Under the pieces are notes generated by a model. The model was not told the origin of the DNA. It saw nothing but the letters and a program-made list of their open reading frames with translations, and made no database searches. A DNA stretch of 64,000 bases from CAYRPN01 sp964426135 (GTDB lineage Bacteria > Planctomycetota > Phycisphaerae > Phycisphaerales > Phycisphaeraceae), in contig CAYRPN010000002.1 of NCBI GenBank assembly GCA_964426135.1, positions 124,001 to 188,000 of the forward strand, in the 5' to 3' direction. This document shows positions 1 through 9,572 of this stretch, one piece after another. Numbering within the stretch: the stretch's first letter is position 1; the number at the start of each line of letters is the position of its first letter. The translations under genes were made by a program, and so were the position numbers.

Positions 1-2019
1 ACCGACCCGGTGTCCGGCTACGCGTCGGGCAACTTCATCGGCGGAGCCTCCGTCAGTTCGCGCAACATCCTCAGCGGCAACGGGACCTTCGGCTACACCA
101 CGAACAGCGCGGGACTCGCCGGCACCGGCAACAGCATTCACGGCAACTTCATCGGCACCGACGCATCAGGCACTACCGACGTTCCCAATGGGCTCGGTGG
201 CGTGCTGCTGCAAGGACAGAACAACCGCCTGGGCGGCGCGAATCCCGGCGAAGGCAACCTCATCAGCGGCAACGACGGCCCCGGCGTCACGCTGGCCACC
301 ACCGCCGCCAACGGCAACCAGATTTTCGGCAACCTCATCGGCACCGCGTTGAACGGCGTCGATGCGCTGCCCAACATCGGCGAGGGCGTGCTCGCCCACG
401 CCATCGGCACCGCCGCGATCAACAACGCGGTCGGCGGCGTCCTCGCCGGGCAGGGCAACACCATCGCCTTCAACCAGGGGCCCGGTGTCGGTGTCGCCGG
501 CAACGCCACGCGCATCGCCATTCGCGGCAACAGCATCTTCAGCAACATGGGCCTGGGCATCGACCTGGAACTGAACGGCGTCACCAACAACGACCTCGAT
601 GACCCGGACGCCGGCTCCAACAACCGCCAGAATTTCCCTACGCTTGCGGCAGCGATCCAAGGCTCCACGATCGTGACCGGTTCGCTCAACGCCCGGCCCA
701 GCACGGTGCACCAGCTTGATTTCTACTCGAACAATTCCAGCGAATCGGGCCTGCGACAGGGACGCGTGTTCATCGGCTCGGCCCAGGTGACGACCAATGC
801 GGGCGGCGACGCGGACTTCATCGTGACGCTGCCGGTGACGACCGCGGCGGGTGATTTCATCACTGTCACCGCCACGGACGCCAACGGCAACACCAGCGAG
901 TTCTCCGCCGATGTCGCCGTCTCCCAGGACACCACCGCGCCGACGGCGACGCTGACGACCGCCCCGGCGGTGACCATCGCGGGTGGCACGACGTACACGT
1001 TTACCGTGACCTACGCGGACGAAGCCGCGCTGCTCAACTCCACGATCGGCGCCAATGACGTCGAGGTGCACGGCCCCAACAGCTTCGGCGCCGTCGCCAC
1101 GCTGGTGAGCAAGTCCACGACTGCGAATGCGGCTTCCATCGTCGCCACGTATCGCATCACCGCGCCGGGCGGCACCTTCAATTCCGCCGACAACGGCACG
1201 TACGACATCATCGCCTTCCCCGGCGCAGTAACCGATCTGGCGGGCAACGGCACCGTCGGCGGCACGCTGGGCCAGTTCACGGTCGCCATCGGCATCCCCA
1301 CCGGCAACGCCAGCACGCCCAACGTGAGCGCCGGCGGCGAGACGACCTATCGCTTCACCGTGACCTACGCCGACCCGGACGGCATCGATCCGGCGACGTT
1401 CGATGGCGGCGACGTGATCGTCAACGGCCCACTGGGCTTCACGACCGGCGTGACCTTCATCGGCGCCGACCGCCTGACGCGCGGCACGCCGCGCACCGCC
1501 ACCTATGAGTTCACCGCGCCGGGCGGATTCCTCGATGCCGCCGACAACGGCGGTTACCAGGTCGTGATCCAGCCCAACCAGGTGTCCGACGGCCGCGGCG
1601 CGTTCGTGCCTTCCAGCACGGCGGGCAACTTCACGATCAACATCGATTCCAGCAAGCCGCTGGTCTCGCAGATCAACATCGCCAGCATCCGCAACCAGAT
1701 CGCGGCGCTGACGTTCTCGGTGACCTATGCCGACGATGTGTCGATCAATATCTCGACGCTGGATGATTTGGACATCCGCATCGCCGGCCCCGGCGGATTC
1801 AACCGCCGTGCGACCCTGATCGGCGTCAGCGGCAGCGGCGGCAGCGTGGTGGCCAGCTATGCGATCAGCCCGGCGTCCGGCCCGTTCACGCACCTGAACA
1901 ACGGCTCCTACCAGGTGTTCCTGGAATCCAACCAGGTGGCGGACGATTCGGGCAACGTCGCGGTGGGCAAACTGCTGACGAACTTCCGCGTGAAGATTTC
2001 GTCGCGGACGCCGACATGA
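1..2019 (+). CDS. beta-helix / Ig-like repeat surface protein (5' truncated)
   Basis: The reading frame is open from the first base of the window, so the gene starts upstream and only its C-terminal 672 or so residues are seen. The first 200 residues hold repeated GNFIGT, NLISGN and GNLIGT-like motifs, typical of right-handed parallel beta-helix proteins. From about residue 308 there are three Ig-like units of 100-120 residues, each with a TYxFTVTYAD-type strand and an ending such as NGTYDI or NGSYQV. Such proteins are normally exported and cell-surface or extracellular. No sorting signal or transmembrane segment is visible at the C-terminus. The ligand or substrate is unknown. Confidence 0.85.
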   Translation, partial: TDPVSGYASGNFIGGASVSSRNILSGNGTFGYTTNSAGLAGTGNSIHGNFIGTDASGTTDVPNGLGGVLLQGQNNRLGGANPGEGNLISGNDGPGVTLATTAANGNQIFGNLIGTALNGVDALPNIGEGVLAHAIGTAAINNAVGGVLAGQGNTIAFNQGPGVGVAGNATRIAIRGNSIFSNMGLGIDLELNGVTNNDLDDPDAGSNNRQNFPTLAAAIQGSTIVTGSLNARPSTVHQLDFYSNNSSESGLRQGRVFIGSAQVTTNAGGDADFIVTLPVTTAAGDFITVTATDANGNTSEFSADVAVSQDTTAPTATLTTAPAVTIAGGTTYTFTVTYADEAALLNSTIGANDVEVHGPNSFGAVATLVSKSTTANAASIVATYRITAPGGTFNSADNGTYDIIAFPGAVTDLAGNGTVGGTLGQFTVAIGIPTGNASTPNVSAGGETTYRFTVTYADPDGIDPATFDGGDVIVNGPLGFTTGVTFIGADRLTRGTPRTATYEFTAPGGFLDAADNGGYQVVIQPNQVSDGRGAFVPSSTAGNFTINIDSSKPLVSQINIASIRNQIAALTFSVTYADDVSINISTLDDLDIRIAGPGGFNRRATLIGVSGSGGSVVASYAISPASGPFTHLNNGSYQVFLESNQVADDSGNVAVGKLLTNFRVKISSRTPT

Positions 2020-2122
2020 TCGCGAATGGTGGTCGCTTCTCCAGCACCTGTCGCCGCTGGAATTTCGGGACAAGAGATTGTGCAAGGACCGATACGATTA
2101 GTAGCATGATGGGAAATCGGGC

Positions 2123-3409
<1,287 letters not shown>

Positions 3410-3411
3410 CC

Positions 3412-4044
3412 ATGAAACCGAGTGATTTTCTCGATGAACTCCGCGCCGCGCGAGCCACGGCCATTCTGCGCACGCCGCTTGCTGAAGCCGCCGCGCCGGC
3501 GATGGATGCGGCGATCGCGGGCGGTTTTCGCATCATCGAGTTCACGCTCAACACGCCTCATGCGCTGGATCTCATCCGCGAGTTCTCCGCCAGGCCCGGC
3601 ATCATCGTCGGCGCCGGCACGGTGCTCACCGCGGCGGAAGCGCACGCCGCCGTCGACGCCGGCGCGAGGTATCTGGTCAGCCCCGTGGTGGAGGAGTCCG
3701 TCATCGCCGCGGCGGCCGAGTTGAAAGTCGCCGCGATGCCTGGATGCGCCACGCCCACCGAGATGCTTCGCGCCCACCGGCTCGGTGCGCCGCTGCAGAA
3801 ACTCTTCCCGCAGTGCGAGACGGGCCCGGCCTGGGTGCGCCAGACCCTGGGGCCGTTGCCGTTTCTGCGCATTGTGCCGACCAGCGGCGTTCATCTGAAC
3901 AATTGCGCGGCTTACCTGAAGGCGGGTTCGTTCGCGGTAGGCTTCGTCGCCAGCCTGTTCGACGGCAACGACCTGACGAACGGCGCATTCGACCGGGTCG
4001 CAGAACGCGCCCGCCGCATGCTGGAGGAAGTGCGCAAGGCATAG
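3412..4044 (+). CDS. eda: KDPG/KHG aldolase family protein
   Basis: This is a 210-residue class I aldolase of the 2-dehydro-3-deoxyphosphogluconate aldolase family (Entner-Doudoroff and uronate catabolism, cytoplasmic). Visible landmarks are the EFTLNT strand with the catalytic Glu, the GAGTV phosphate-binding segment, the Schiff-base Lys in LQKLFP and the late PTSGVHLNN segment. The length matches the family (about 205-215). ATG 3412 is chosen because it is the first Met in frame with the domain. The frame continues upstream inside the previous gene, but that part is a shadow. The natural substrate (KDPG, KHG or KDPGal) cannot be decided from sequence. Confidence 0.88.
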   Translation: MKPSDFLDELRAARATAILRTPLAEAAAPAMDAAIAGGFRIIEFTLNTPHALDLIREFSARPGIIVGAGTVLTAAEAHAAVDAGARYLVSPVVEESVIAAAAELKVAAMPGCATPTEMLRAHRLGAPLQKLFPQCETGPAWVRQTLGPLPFLRIVPTSGVHLNNCAAYLKAGSFAVGFVASLFDGNDLTNGAFDRVAERARRMLEEVRKA

Positions 4045-4186
4045 TCGTTCCCATCTCCTCGCGCGGCCGCCCAATCGGAACTTATGAGCGGCTGCCATCC
4101 TGTCGATTGAAAGTGGAACGCTCGCGCTGTTGTTTCGCGCGAACGTTCCGGTAACTGGCACGTACTAAGGTGGTTATCGGCAACCC

Positions 4187-6571
4187 ATGCAGACCTTCGT
4201 CGCCGCCATCCTGAACTCGATCGAGGTGCCTCACCTGGTGATGCTCGGCATCATGCTGGCCGGTGCCGTCGCGCTCTGGCTGTCGCACCGGTTCCACTGG
4301 CCCCGGCACGTGGCGATCAATATCCTGCTCCCGATCGGGTTGAGCCTGCTGATCTTCACTTTCTACGTCAACACGCGGTTCAATTACCGCTTCCTCATCG
4401 ATGACGCCGACATCGTGGAGCAGAACCCGGATGTGATCAACGCCGACGGATGGAAGACGCTGTGGACGCACGATTACTGGTCGGGCCGGTCCACCGATCG
4501 CAATCTGTACCGCCCCGTCACCATTCTCAGCTACTGGATCAACGCCCGCCTTCCGCTTGTGAGCACGGTGGTCGATGGCCGCGTCGAGGGCATGACGCCG
4601 CGCTACTTTCGCGGCGTGAACATCCTGCTGCTGACCGGATTCTGCTGGCTGCTTGCCCTGTGGCTGTCGCGCTACGTGCAGGAATCGGCGGCGTGGTTCG
4701 CCGCATTCCTGTTCGCGGCGCATGCCGTGCATGCGGAGTTCGCCAATTACATCGTCTGCCGCGCGGACATCCTCGCGATGGTCGGCATCGTCGGCTTTCT
4801 CCTGCTGCAGCGGCTTTCGATCGAGCGGGGAAACTGGGCCTGGTGGCGCGCGGGCCTGGCGCTGGTTGCAGCCGTGGTGGCGCTGGGCTCCAAGGAGACG
4901 GGGCTGATCCTGATTCCTGCCGCGATCGCGCAGGAATGGGTGGGGCGGCGGCAGGCGTCGACGGAGATTCTCGACGACATTCCCGCCACGCCCCGCTCGG
5001 TGCATCTCGGCACCGCCTTGCTGCTGCTGCTGCCCACCGCCGCGTATCTGGCGGCCCGCACGCACGTCGTCGGTCTGCAGGTGGATTACACCGGGCAGTT
5101 CATGGATGACATGCGCGACAATCCGCTGCGGACGGTGTCGACGCTTGAGCGCATCCCTGCCGCCATTTCGATCGCGTGGTTCTACTTCGCGCAGTACTTC
5201 AGTCCGTCCACCACTTACTATCACCTGCCCGCCGATCTGCCGGGCTGGTCCAGCCGGGAAACGATTCTGGGCGTCACGCTTCTGGCCGTGTGCTGCATGA
5301 TCAGTTGGCGTCTGGTGAAGCGCAGGCGCTGGCTTGTCGTCGCCGGCGTGGTGGCGCTGGGGAATTACCTCCTGGTGGGCAACCTGCTGGCGCCGGTGGG
5401 TGTTTACGCGGCGAATCGCCTGCTCCTTCCGTTCTCCTTCGCGATGGCGATGGTCGTGGCCGCGGCGCTGCACCATTTCTGTGGAGCGTCGGCGCGGCGG
5501 CAGGCGGTCGTGCTGCTTCCCACGATCGTCTACGCCTTGGTGATGTCGCATGCGATCCAGGATGTGAACTTCCATTGGGCGACCGAGGCGCGCCTGATCG
5601 GGCGGGATCGCCAGCACATGCCGGAGAATCCCGTTGCCGCTTACAACTTCGGCACCGTGCGGGCGCGCGAGGCCAGGTATCACCATGCCTGCGTGCAGGC
5701 GACGCAGATCGGGTTGGAACTGACGGGCATCCTCGAACTGAACGCCTCGCCGTCCACCATCGAACGCGACGCAACGCCGCTGCTGCGCAGGCTTCGCGCC
5801 CTGCTCCTCGCCACTCAGACCGAGCACAGGCCCGGCGAAACGATGCAGCCGCTGTGGGATGCCCTGGCGACGCTGGATCGTTCGGCGGCCCCCGATTCGC
5901 AGTCGCTGATCACCAGCGGCGACCTGATTGCCACCACCAAGAAACTTCGCGAGCAGTTAGCCGAGCACCGTCGGCTGGAAGCGCAGTATCTCGACGAGGC
6001 ACAGGCCCTGTTGAGCGCGGCCGCGAAGCGCCGACCGCAATCGGTCAGCGCCGCGATCGAACTGGCGAAAGTCCACGAATTCCGCGGCGCCGTCGACGAG
6101 GCCCGCAAGGAGTACCACCGTGCGATCACGCTGGCGTCGCAACGCCCGGGCGAGGTGTTCGATCCGCATGTGATTGAGGCCCGCATCCATTTCTCGTGGC
6201 TGGCCATGCGGATCGTCCGACACAATCCGTACCTGACCGAAATCCACGAGAATCTGTCGGCGGCGGAAGACGCGCTCAGTGACGCACTGGCCAAGGCTCA
6301 GTCGATGTCGCCGGCCTGGAGCAGCCGGCTCCATCATCTGAACCGCACCGCCAAGCGGTATCACGCGATGTTCACGGCCCAGGTGGGCAAAGTCGCCGCC
6401 GCCCAGCGCCGCTACGCCGAATTGCTGAGGCTCTACCCCGATTTTGAGGAGGCGCGTCGCGATCTGTCGCAGTTGATCGATGCGGAGAACCCGCCGGAGC
6501 CCGCCTTGCAGAATGCCGCGCCGATCCAGCAGTTCCAGCCCATCCACGCATCGCCCGTCCCGCGGAAGTAG
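4187..6571 (+). CDS. TMTC-like polytopic membrane protein with C-terminal helical repeats
   Basis: This is a 794-residue protein. The first 450 residues carry at least eight hydrophobic segments. A loop after the second one contains DDADIVEQNPDV and then YRPVTILSYWINARL, the pattern of TMTC/DUF1736-type GT-C glycosyltransferases, which are predicted to use a lipid-linked sugar. The acidic DD pair is where these enzymes place their catalytic Asp residues. Residues 500-780 are soluble, helical and TPR-like, with motifs such as AIELAKVHEFRGAVDEARKEY. A GT-C O-glycosyltransferase role is inferred; acceptor and sugar are unknown. It starts at ATG 4187, 142 bases after the aldolase gene. Confidence 0.7.
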   Translation: MQTFVAAILNSIEVPHLVMLGIMLAGAVALWLSHRFHWPRHVAINILLPIGLSLLIFTFYVNTRFNYRFLIDDADIVEQNPDVINADGWKTLWTHDYWSGRSTDRNLYRPVTILSYWINARLPLVSTVVDGRVEGMTPRYFRGVNILLLTGFCWLLALWLSRYVQESAAWFAAFLFAAHAVHAEFANYIVCRADILAMVGIVGFLLLQRLSIERGNWAWWRAGLALVAAVVALGSKETGLILIPAAIAQEWVGRRQASTEILDDIPATPRSVHLGTALLLLLPTAAYLAARTHVVGLQVDYTGQFMDDMRDNPLRTVSTLERIPAAISIAWFYFAQYFSPSTTYYHLPADLPGWSSRETILGVTLLAVCCMISWRLVKRRRWLVVAGVVALGNYLLVGNLLAPVGVYAANRLLLPFSFAMAMVVAAALHHFCGASARRQAVVLLPTIVYALVMSHAIQDVNFHWATEARLIGRDRQHMPENPVAAYNFGTVRAREARYHHACVQATQIGLELTGILELNASPSTIERDATPLLRRLRALLLATQTEHRPGETMQPLWDALATLDRSAAPDSQSLITSGDLIATTKKLREQLAEHRRLEAQYLDEAQALLSAAAKRRPQSVSAAIELAKVHEFRGAVDEARKEYHRAITLASQRPGEVFDPHVIEARIHFSWLAMRIVRHNPYLTEIHENLSAAEDALSDALAKAQSMSPAWSSRLHHLNRTAKRYHAMFTAQVGKVAAAQRRYAELLRLYPDFEEARRDLSQLIDAENPPEPALQNAAPIQQFQPIHASPVPRK

Positions 6572-6614
6572 CGAAACCATCCTGTGTTCGACGTCCCGGC
6601 AACACCGCTTCCGC

Positions 6615-9236
6615 TCAAGGCTGGCGCACCGGTTCCTTCGGCTGCGCCTGCGCATCGATGCGGCGGACATGTCCCACCAAGGCGGCCACGGCGGTCCGCA
6701 AGGAGCTTGAGGCACGGCCGGCCTTGAGACCAGGCAGGACAATTTCATTCAGTACTTGCGCGCCGACCGCCCGATCGGCCGCGTTGAATCCGTTGCCCCA
6801 GCGAATCAGCGCGCGGGCGTCCTTCGTCGAAATGAACAGCAGGATCCCGCGATCGCCCGGCGGCATGGAAAGCTCCATGCGGTTGTAAATCCACGCCGCG
6901 TACTCGTTCACCACTTCGCCGCCCCCGCTCTCGACCTGGCCCGTGCGCTGCTCCACCGTCACCACGGCGATCGCGTTTCGGCCCTGCGTCTCCTGATAGA
7001 CCCGACGTGCCATGACGTGGATGCGATCTTCGTCGGCCACATCGATCAGCCCGGCGAGATCGACAACGTACGAACCCTCGTTGGGAGCCTTGAGCCACCG
7101 GCTCAGCCCGCGCGTGCCGTTGATCGACATGACCTGCCACAGGCTCGCGAAATCGTCCGTCCAGGGAAGCGTCGGAGCATCGTCTGGAGTCGAGCCCTCG
7201 CCGAAATACGTCATCGCCGGCGACTGCGCCAGGCTTCGATCCTTCGTCACCAGCACCCATTCGCTGCGGCGCGTCACCAGCCTCGCCGGTTCGCCCACGT
7301 CCGCCACCAGCACGGCATCGAACCCGCGATTCTTCGCCAGCCCGCGCACCACCGGCAGCAGGTTCGTGAACCGGTTGGAAATGTGAAACGCGATGATCCC
7401 TGCGTTGGGATCGCGCAGGTGCGACACGTACAGATCGAACGCCTGTTGCGTGATCAGGTGAATGGGAATGGAATCGCTGTTGAATGCGTCGACCGCCAGC
7501 ACGTCGAACTTCTGGGACTCGTCGCGGTCCAGTTCGCGCTGCAGCAGGACGCGCGCGTCGCCGATGGCGACCTCCGCCTTGCCGGGACAGTCGGCGAGAA
7601 ACGTGAAGTACTTCCGCGCGGCGCCCTCGACCTGCGGATCAATTTCATAGAAGCGGATGGAGTCGCGATCTTCGACGTGCGTCGCCAGCACGCCGGCGCC
7701 CAGCCCGATCACTCCGATGCGCAGCGGTTTGCGCTGCGGTTCGTTCTGCTCCGCGCCTCGGGCGAAGGCGACGGCCCGGCCGATGCCGCTGAACCGCCCG
7801 TAGTACGCCGTGGGCCATCGCCGCTGGGCATCTTTCAGCAGTTGCTGGCCGTGCATGATGTTGCCATGCACGATGGCGCGCGAGGGGCCGTGAATCTCGG
7901 TTTCCACTTCCTGAATCTGCACGACGCCGTAGAAATTGCGGGAAATATGCACGTAATCCACGTGCTTGGCGGCGATCTGCACCGCCAGGCTCAGCGCCAG
8001 CGCCAGGCAGACCGTGGCGCCGGCGTAGGCGATGGCGCGGCGCTTGCCTGCCGACAGATGCTGCAGCGACAGTTCGTACATGCTCGTCAGGCCCAGGGCG
8101 CACGCCGCCAGCAGGCCCAGGTGGTATTCCCAGAAATCCGGCAGCAGCAGCGGTGCAAGGACGGCAGTCAGCAGGCCGCCAAGCGCGCCGCCTGCGGCCA
8201 TGACCAGATAGAACCGCGTCAGATAGGCCGGCGACGGTTTGCGGCGCGACAGTTCGCCGTGGCACACCATACAGCAGACGAACAGCGATGTGCAGAAGAT
8301 GGCGATCTGCACCAGCACGGGCAGCGCCATGCGGGCATGCAGCGCCGCATTCACCGCCAGGGCGCAGATCGCCATCGCCACGGCATAGATGCCGCGGCGA
8401 TACCAGTGCTCGCGGTCGAAGCAGATGATGAACGTGACCAGGTAAATCGCCAGCGGCATGATCCACAGCATCGGCACGACCGCCAGGTCCTGGCACATCT
8501 GGCTCGTCGTCGCCAGGAGCAGCACCGAGCCGACGCACGACAGGCCCAGCCACATGGCCATGTCGCGTCTGGTCGGCGCCGCGGCGCCGGCGGCGTCGAC
8601 GTGCGGAGCATCTGCGGCGTTCGCCGCGGCCGCGGGCACGGCTTCGGATCGCTGTGCTCCCCGCCGCCACGCACAGGCCACGCAGAACAGGGCATAGAGT
8701 CCGAATCCCGTCGACCACACCACTCCCTGGGCGCTGAGACTGAGCTGAGTCTCCACGACGACGGGATAGGTCAACAGCGCCAGCAGCGACCCCAGATTCG
8801 AAAGGGCATAGAGCCGCCAGGGCGAACGGCCGGGAAACTGCGATGCGAACCAGGCGCCCAGCAGCGGGGCGGTCGAAGCGAGCATGAAATAGGGCAGGCC
8901 CACATGCAGCAGCAGCCGCCAGAGAATCACGGCCGCCGGCGACGCGAGCTCACCATCCTGTCGCCATGCCTGCGCGTCGGGCGACAGCGGCAGGAACAAA
9001 CCGGCGATCAGCAGCAGCACGGCATGGGTGAGGAGCTGAGCCTTGGGCTTGAGTCGGCTGCTCAGCAGGTGCGCATAGGCGTAACCGCCCACGAGCAGCG
9101 CCTGAAAAAAAAGCATGCACGTGGTCCACACGCCGGCTCCGCCGCCGAACCACGGCAACACGTATCGCCCCATGATCGGCTGGACCTGGAACAGCAGAAA
9201 GGCGCCTAGAAAAATCGTGATGGCGTAAAGCGGCAT
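6615..9236 (-). CDS. membrane spermidine-synthase-like protein fused to a TPM domain
   Basis: This is an 873-residue protein starting at ATG 9236, which has GGAG nine bases upstream; a longer frame to 9398 is probably not translated. Residues 1-460 have many transmembrane segments. Residues 480-690 resemble a spermidine-synthase fold: VIGLGAGVLATHV (SAM-type glycine loop), YEIDP, GDARVLL and DVLAVDAFNSDSIP. From about residue 720 there is a TPM domain: VDLAGLIDVADEDRI, AIAVVTVEQ, GILLFISTKD and RWGNGFN. The first two parts match known fused membrane/spermidine-synthase proteins; the added TPM domain is uncommon. Whether it makes polyamines is unproven, since many of these fusions have no known substrate. 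Confidence 0.8.
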   Translation of the reverse strand: MPLYAITIFLGAFLLFQVQPIMGRYVLPWFGGGAGVWTTCMLFFQALLVGGYAYAHLLSSRLKPKAQLLTHAVLLLIAGLFLPLSPDAQAWRQDGELASPAAVILWRLLLHVGLPYFMLASTAPLLGAWFASQFPGRSPWRLYALSNLGSLLALLTYPVVVETQLSLSAQGVVWSTGFGLYALFCVACAWRRGAQRSEAVPAAAANAADAPHVDAAGAAAPTRRDMAMWLGLSCVGSVLLLATTSQMCQDLAVVPMLWIMPLAIYLVTFIICFDREHWYRRGIYAVAMAICALAVNAALHARMALPVLVQIAIFCTSLFVCCMVCHGELSRRKPSPAYLTRFYLVMAAGGALGGLLTAVLAPLLLPDFWEYHLGLLAACALGLTSMYELSLQHLSAGKRRAIAYAGATVCLALALSLAVQIAAKHVDYVHISRNFYGVVQIQEVETEIHGPSRAIVHGNIMHGQQLLKDAQRRWPTAYYGRFSGIGRAVAFARGAEQNEPQRKPLRIGVIGLGAGVLATHVEDRDSIRFYEIDPQVEGAARKYFTFLADCPGKAEVAIGDARVLLQRELDRDESQKFDVLAVDAFNSDSIPIHLITQQAFDLYVSHLRDPNAGIIAFHISNRFTNLLPVVRGLAKNRGFDAVLVADVGEPARLVTRRSEWVLVTKDRSLAQSPAMTYFGEGSTPDDAPTLPWTDDFASLWQVMSINGTRGLSRWLKAPNEGSYVVDLAGLIDVADEDRIHVMARRVYQETQGRNAIAVVTVEQRTGQVESGGGEVVNEYAAWIYNRMELSMPPGDRGILLFISTKDARALIRWGNGFNAADRAVGAQVLNEIVLPGLKAGRASSSLRTAVAALVGHVRRIDAQAQPKEPVRQP

Positions 9237-9415
9237 GCGGCAGGGCTCCACAACGAGGTGCCGCAGTTTACCGTTCTCCCTCGTTGGCGTGACGCCTTGC
9301 GGCTCAGATGCGTCTGGCGAAACCGCAATGGCAAGCAACCCGCGATCGAACAATGCGGCGACCGTCAGATCGGTGTGCCGACAGACTCGGGCGTTCATCG
9401 TTCGTTGAGGAATGG

Positions 9416-9525
9416 GGCCGAAATAAGTTCCCCATTTAGCCGGCGGGCTTGCCCGCCGAGACGCCCACGGCGGGCAAGCCCGTCGGCTAAATGGGGGACC
9501 GCCGATTCGCGAAGTTATTTCGGCC
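9416..9525. repeat. type A inverted-repeat element, copy 1
   Basis: This is a 110-base element whose ends are inverted (GGCCGAAATAA at the left, TTATTTCGGCC at the right). Inside is a long hairpin with arms of the form TTTAGCCGGCGGGCTTGCCC. A near-identical copy lies at 47501-47610. It sits between two minus-strand genes and could also act as a transcription barrier. No transposase is present, so it would be a non-autonomous MITE- or REP-type element. Confidence 0.8.
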
Positions 9526-9572
9526 TCGTTCGCTGACGCTCGAGGCTCCGATGTGTCGCCAAATCAAGCGGA

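Noticed and set aside
166..2085. Long minus-strand frame opposite the beta-helix gene
   Set aside because: It is composition-driven, highly Arg/Asp/Val-rich and unlike any protein; the plus-strand frame has clear repeats and Ig-like domains.
6756..9209. 817-codon plus-strand frame opposite the spermidine-synthase-like gene
   Set aside because: Its His/Arg/Gln-rich translation has no domain; the minus strand carries recognisable motifs across the same bases.
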